NCBI GenBank assembly: GCA_045592225.1
Contig: JAZNUH010000009.1
Coordinates: forward strand, 1-7,326
From: JAZNUH01 sp045592225
GTDB taxonomy: Bacteria; Bacillota; Clostridia; UMGS1883; UMGS1540
DNA: 7,326 bases
Reading direction: 5' to 3'
Made by a program: the position numbers and the translations under genes. Each line of letters starts with the position of its first letter. Position 1 is the first letter of the stretch. Shown piece after piece: positions 5,420 to 7,326 of this stretch. The notes beneath the pieces are model-generated. The model saw only the letters and a list, made by a program, of their open reading frames with translations. It was not told the DNA's origin and did not search any database.

Positions 5420-5835
5420 CAGTTAAAAACGGTATTTGTGCCGCCTTTGGTGTTATAGGCGGTGCAATATCCGCCCTTCTGGGCGGGTGGAGTGAGGATT
5501 TGACCACCCTTATAATTCTGATGAGCATTGACTTTATTATGGGTCTTATTGTGGCGGGGGTATTTAAAAAAAGCAGCAAGACCGCCGACGGTGCTCTTGA
5601 CAGCAGGGCAGGGTTTTTAGGACTTTGCAAAAAGTGTGTAATGCTTTTATTTGTGCTTATTGCACACAGGCTGGATATGGCAATAGGAGTGGATTATATA
5701 CGCACGGTGACAATTATAGGCTTTATTGTAAACGAGCTTATATCTGTTACCGAAAATGCAGGAGTTATGGGAATTCCCCTGCCTGCGGCGGTTAAAAACG
5801 CCATTGAGCTTTTAAGAAAAAAGGGGGAGGCATAA
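5416..5835 (+). CDS. Phage holin, toxin-secretion/phage-lysis holin family (phage_holin_4 type)
   Basis: The 139-aa product starts with an ATG inside the stop of the preceding small gene, after GAAGGAGGGT (5401-5410). It is hydrophobic, with spans around residues 8-24, 30-50, 71-88 and 92-110. The family signature is present: MSIDFIMGLIVAG, then FKKSSKTADGALDSRAGFLG, KKCVMLLFVLIA, DYIRTV and NELISVTENAGVMGIPLP, ending in a charged tail ELLRKKGEA. Holins of this family form lesions in the cytoplasmic membrane and let the endolysin reach peptidoglycan, setting lysis timing. The amidase gene follows directly, which is the standard lysis cassette. Confidence 0.93.
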   Translation: MTVKNGICAAFGVIGGAISALLGGWSEDLTTLIILMSIDFIMGLIVAGVFKKSSKTADGALDSRAGFLGLCKKCVMLLFVLIAHRLDMAIGVDYIRTVTIIGFIVNELISVTENAGVMGIPLPAAVKNAIELLRKKGEA

Positions 5836-6513
5836 ATGGAATTTGTACAAAAGCTTATTAAAAACAACAGACCCGGCACACCCCTTATTCCAAAGGGTGT
5901 GGTGATACACGAAACGGGGAATATAAACGGTGCCGATGCAGAGGCGCACTATAAATACTGGAACAGCAGTCCCGCGGCAAAATCAAGCGCCCACATTGTG
6001 CTTGATGACAGGCAGATTATTCAGCTTATCCCTTACACCGAAAGGGCGTGGCACGCGGGCAAAACGGCAAACTCACGGTTTATAGGTATTGAAATTTGCA
6101 GGTGCGTGCCCTTTGACAAGGCCAGATTTGAAAAGGAGTGGGAGGCGGCGGTAGGCTTTACCGCGGCAATTTTCAAGGATGTTTTGGGCGAGGATGAGGT
6201 AACGGCGGACAACCTTTTATCCCACAGCGAGGTGTCAAAGCGGTGGAGAGAAACAGACCACACCGACCCTGACTGGTATTTTGCACAGGGGGGCAAGAGT
6301 ATGGAGGATTTCCGCCGCGAGGTGGCAGAGCGCATAAAGGCGCGCACAAGCTATGACCAAACGGTGAACAATATGATAAATGACCGTGTAACCGTAGCCG
6401 AGAATGCCGTCTACTGGGAGCGTGTGCTCGCAGGCAGCGAGGTGGCAGACCCCGTATACCTCCGCGCAATTTTGGACAGATACCACGGGAGGGTGACAAA
6501 TGGAGGTTGTTAG
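5836..6513 (+). CDS. Phage endolysin, N-acetylmuramoyl-L-alanine amidase (Amidase_2, zinc)
   Basis: The 225-aa product has its ATG directly after the holin stop codon, with GGGGGAGG (5823-5830) as ribosome binding site. The type-2 amidase/PGRP fold spans about residues 15-150. Expected zinc ligands are His25 (VVIHETGN), His130 (LLSHSEVS) and Asp144 (DHTDPDW). Glu86 (GIEIC) and His142 match the catalytic positions of AmpD-type enzymes. AWHAG (71-75) is also a family landmark. It cuts the bond between N-acetylmuramic acid and L-alanine in peptidoglycan. Residues about 175-225 form a short helical tail containing AVYWERVLAG and VYLRAILDRY; this tail type occurs in other Clostridial phage amidases and may aid wall binding or oligomerisation. 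No signal peptide is present, consistent with holin-dependent release. Confidence 0.95.
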   Translation: MEFVQKLIKNNRPGTPLIPKGVVIHETGNINGADAEAHYKYWNSSPAAKSSAHIVLDDRQIIQLIPYTERAWHAGKTANSRFIGIEICRCVPFDKARFEKEWEAAVGFTAAIFKDVLGEDEVTADNLLSHSEVSKRWRETDHTDPDWYFAQGGKSMEDFRREVAERIKARTSYDQTVNNMINDRVTVAENAVYWERVLAGSEVADPVYLRAILDRYHGRVTNGGC

Positions 6514-6661
6514 TCTTATAGTGGGCGCGCTGCTCATTACCGCAGGCTTTCTGGCGGGTGCCTATGTCTATGGCGGCGAGGATGACAGGGAGGAGTACAG
6601 GGACGCCTACAAAAAGGAATATGCAAAACAAAACGGGCTGTATCAGCCCAGAAGGAGATGA
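6500..6661 (+). CDS. Small single-span membrane protein overlapping the amidase gene
   Basis: The product is 53 aa, ATG at 6500 and TGA ending at 6661. It overlaps the amidase 3' end by 14 nt in another frame, and GGGAGG (6488-6493) lies 6 nt upstream. Residues 2-24 form one hydrophobic segment (VVSLIVGALLITAGFLAGAYVY), followed by a highly charged tail (EDDREEYRDAYKKEYAKQNG) ending in QPRRR. Its frame uses phage-like codons and its stop overlaps the next gene's ribosome binding site region, so it looks real although short. Given its place right after the holin and amidase, a lysis-related role (second holin, antiholin or spanin-like) is possible, but there is no sequence motif to prove it. 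Confidence 0.7.
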   Translation: MEVVSLIVGALLITAGFLAGAYVYGGEDDREEYRDAYKKEYAKQNGLYQPRRR

Positions 6662-6663
6662 AA

Positions 6664-7287
6664 ATGACGTTACGCAAAATTCTTGACGACATTGCCCTGC
6701 GTATGCCTCACCCCTTTTCAGAGGATGAGGTTGTGGGCTTTTTAAACAAGGTGTTACTTGACATATCAAGGTGCTGTGCCCGTATTGATGCAAGGGAATT
6801 TAAAACGGTGCAGGGCATGGAGCTTTACCCCCTGCCCGATTTTATCCGTCCCGAGGGCATAAAAAGTGTTACGGTAAATGATGTTGCCTACCGCCCCGCC
6901 CTTATAGAGGAGGGGGAGAGCGAGCGGCAGTATTACTTCCCTGTATCGGGGTATATGGCGCTTTTACCTCCGCCCCGAAAAACAGGACAGATTATACGAA
7001 TTGTATATGAGGACACGGCAACCCTGCTTACCAAAGGCGAGGTGGCAGAGCTTAACCCCACTTTTACAGAAGAGCAGGTGGTGGCGGAGTTTGAAGGGCA
7101 GGTGCCCTCCATTCCCGACTATTACACCGAGCTTTTAGAGCTTGGGGTGTTTGTGATAATTGCGGGTGCTACCGAGGATATTGACCTTGCAAACAACTAC
7201 ACAAAGCTTTACAACGCAAAAAAGAGCGAGGCGGCGTATGCAAAATATATGATGCGCGGCAAGTATCCCGTAACAAAGGAGAGATGA
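6664..7287 (+). CDS. Probable phage head-tail adaptor / neck protein
   Basis: The 207-aa product starts at the ATG at 6664. The in-frame ATG at 6658 directly abuts the AGAAGGAG site (6650-6657), leaving no spacing, while 6664 has 6 nt. The layout fits phage adaptor proteins that dock under the portal: an N-terminal helical pair (TLRKILDDIALRMP, SEDEVVGFLNKVLLDISRCC), a beta section with YPLPDFIRPEGIKSVTVNDV and a turn-strand pattern GYMALLPPPRKTGQIIRIVYED, then a C-terminal helical half with VPSIPDYYTELLELGVFVIIAGA and a last helix NNYTKLYNAKKSEAAYAKYM. The conserved 'yplPdfi...i..v.v', 'G...l.P.P...g..i.i.Y' and 'P..y.ell.lgv...ia' pattern is typical of such proteins. A structural gene following the lysis cassette is notable. 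Confidence 0.68.
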   Translation: MTLRKILDDIALRMPHPFSEDEVVGFLNKVLLDISRCCARIDAREFKTVQGMELYPLPDFIRPEGIKSVTVNDVAYRPALIEEGESERQYYFPVSGYMALLPPPRKTGQIIRIVYEDTATLLTKGEVAELNPTFTEEQVVAEFEGQVPSIPDYYTELLELGVFVIIAGATEDIDLANNYTKLYNAKKSEAAYAKYMMRGKYPVTKER

Positions 7288-7288
7288 T

Positions 7289-7326
7289 ATGCAGATATAT
7301 TTACCCCGCAATGTGGCGGCGCGGAT
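7289..7326 (+). CDS. Start of a further phage gene, cut by the window edge
   Basis: An ATG at 7289 follows AAAGGAGAG (7276-7284), 1 nt after the preceding stop codon's last base. Twelve codons are visible (MQIYLPRNVAAR) with no stop. Too short to assign a family; position in the operon suggests another virion protein. Confidence 0.6.
   Translation, partial: MQIYLPRNVAAR

Noticed and set aside
6173..6793. 206-aa minus-strand open frame
   Set aside because: It is a cysteine/proline-rich antisense frame across the amidase, the small membrane protein and the adaptor, all of which have convincing frames and start sites.

Overview
The window looks like a gut-type, low-to-mid GC Firmicute (Clostridia, probably Oscillospirales-like) chromosome or prophage junction. 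The reasons are the strong AGGAGG-type ribosome binding sites, the AT-rich intergenic DNA with short hairpin and 7-bp repeats, and phage genes of the Clostridial holin, amidase and CD1375/XkdX-like small-protein types. The species assignment is inference; the sequence holds no direct taxonomic marker beyond an initiator tRNA.

Left part (1-1067): the edge of an insertion sequence with three copies of a 19-bp motif (IS21-like, reading out of the window on the minus strand); repeat-rich intergenic DNA; a minus-strand gene for a small four-helix-bundle (S23/IVS-type) protein with its own promoter and terminator; a second repeat-rich gap; and a minus-strand initiator tRNA-fMet with a clear promoter and terminator. 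This part looks like ordinary, somewhat repeat-laden chromosomal DNA.

Middle part (1068-2570): an AT-rich island carrying one gene, a class II Fic (AMP-transferase family) protein. It is bracketed by a 23-bp perfect direct repeat, and each copy sits over a promoter-like sequence of identical geometry. The island differs in base composition from the phage genes to its right and may be an inserted or duplicated cargo segment.

Right part (2571-7326): a tightly packed plus-strand phage operon. A leader with an intrinsic terminator precedes a 58-aa protein. Then come a 688-aa tail fibre/receptor-binding protein whose C-terminal half looks like the C-type-lectin/FGE-fold domain used by diversity-generating-retroelement (DGR) target proteins, a 103-aa accessory protein, a 36-aa CD1375/XkdX-like protein, a holin, a zinc amidase endolysin, a 53-aa single-membrane-span protein, a probable head-tail adaptor, and the first codons of another gene. 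Stop and start codons overlap or nearly touch almost throughout, so the genes are probably co-transcribed: host recognition (fibre), then lysis (holin, amidase, perhaps the small membrane protein), then virion assembly. No reverse transcriptase, template repeat, CRISPR array or integrase is visible in the window.
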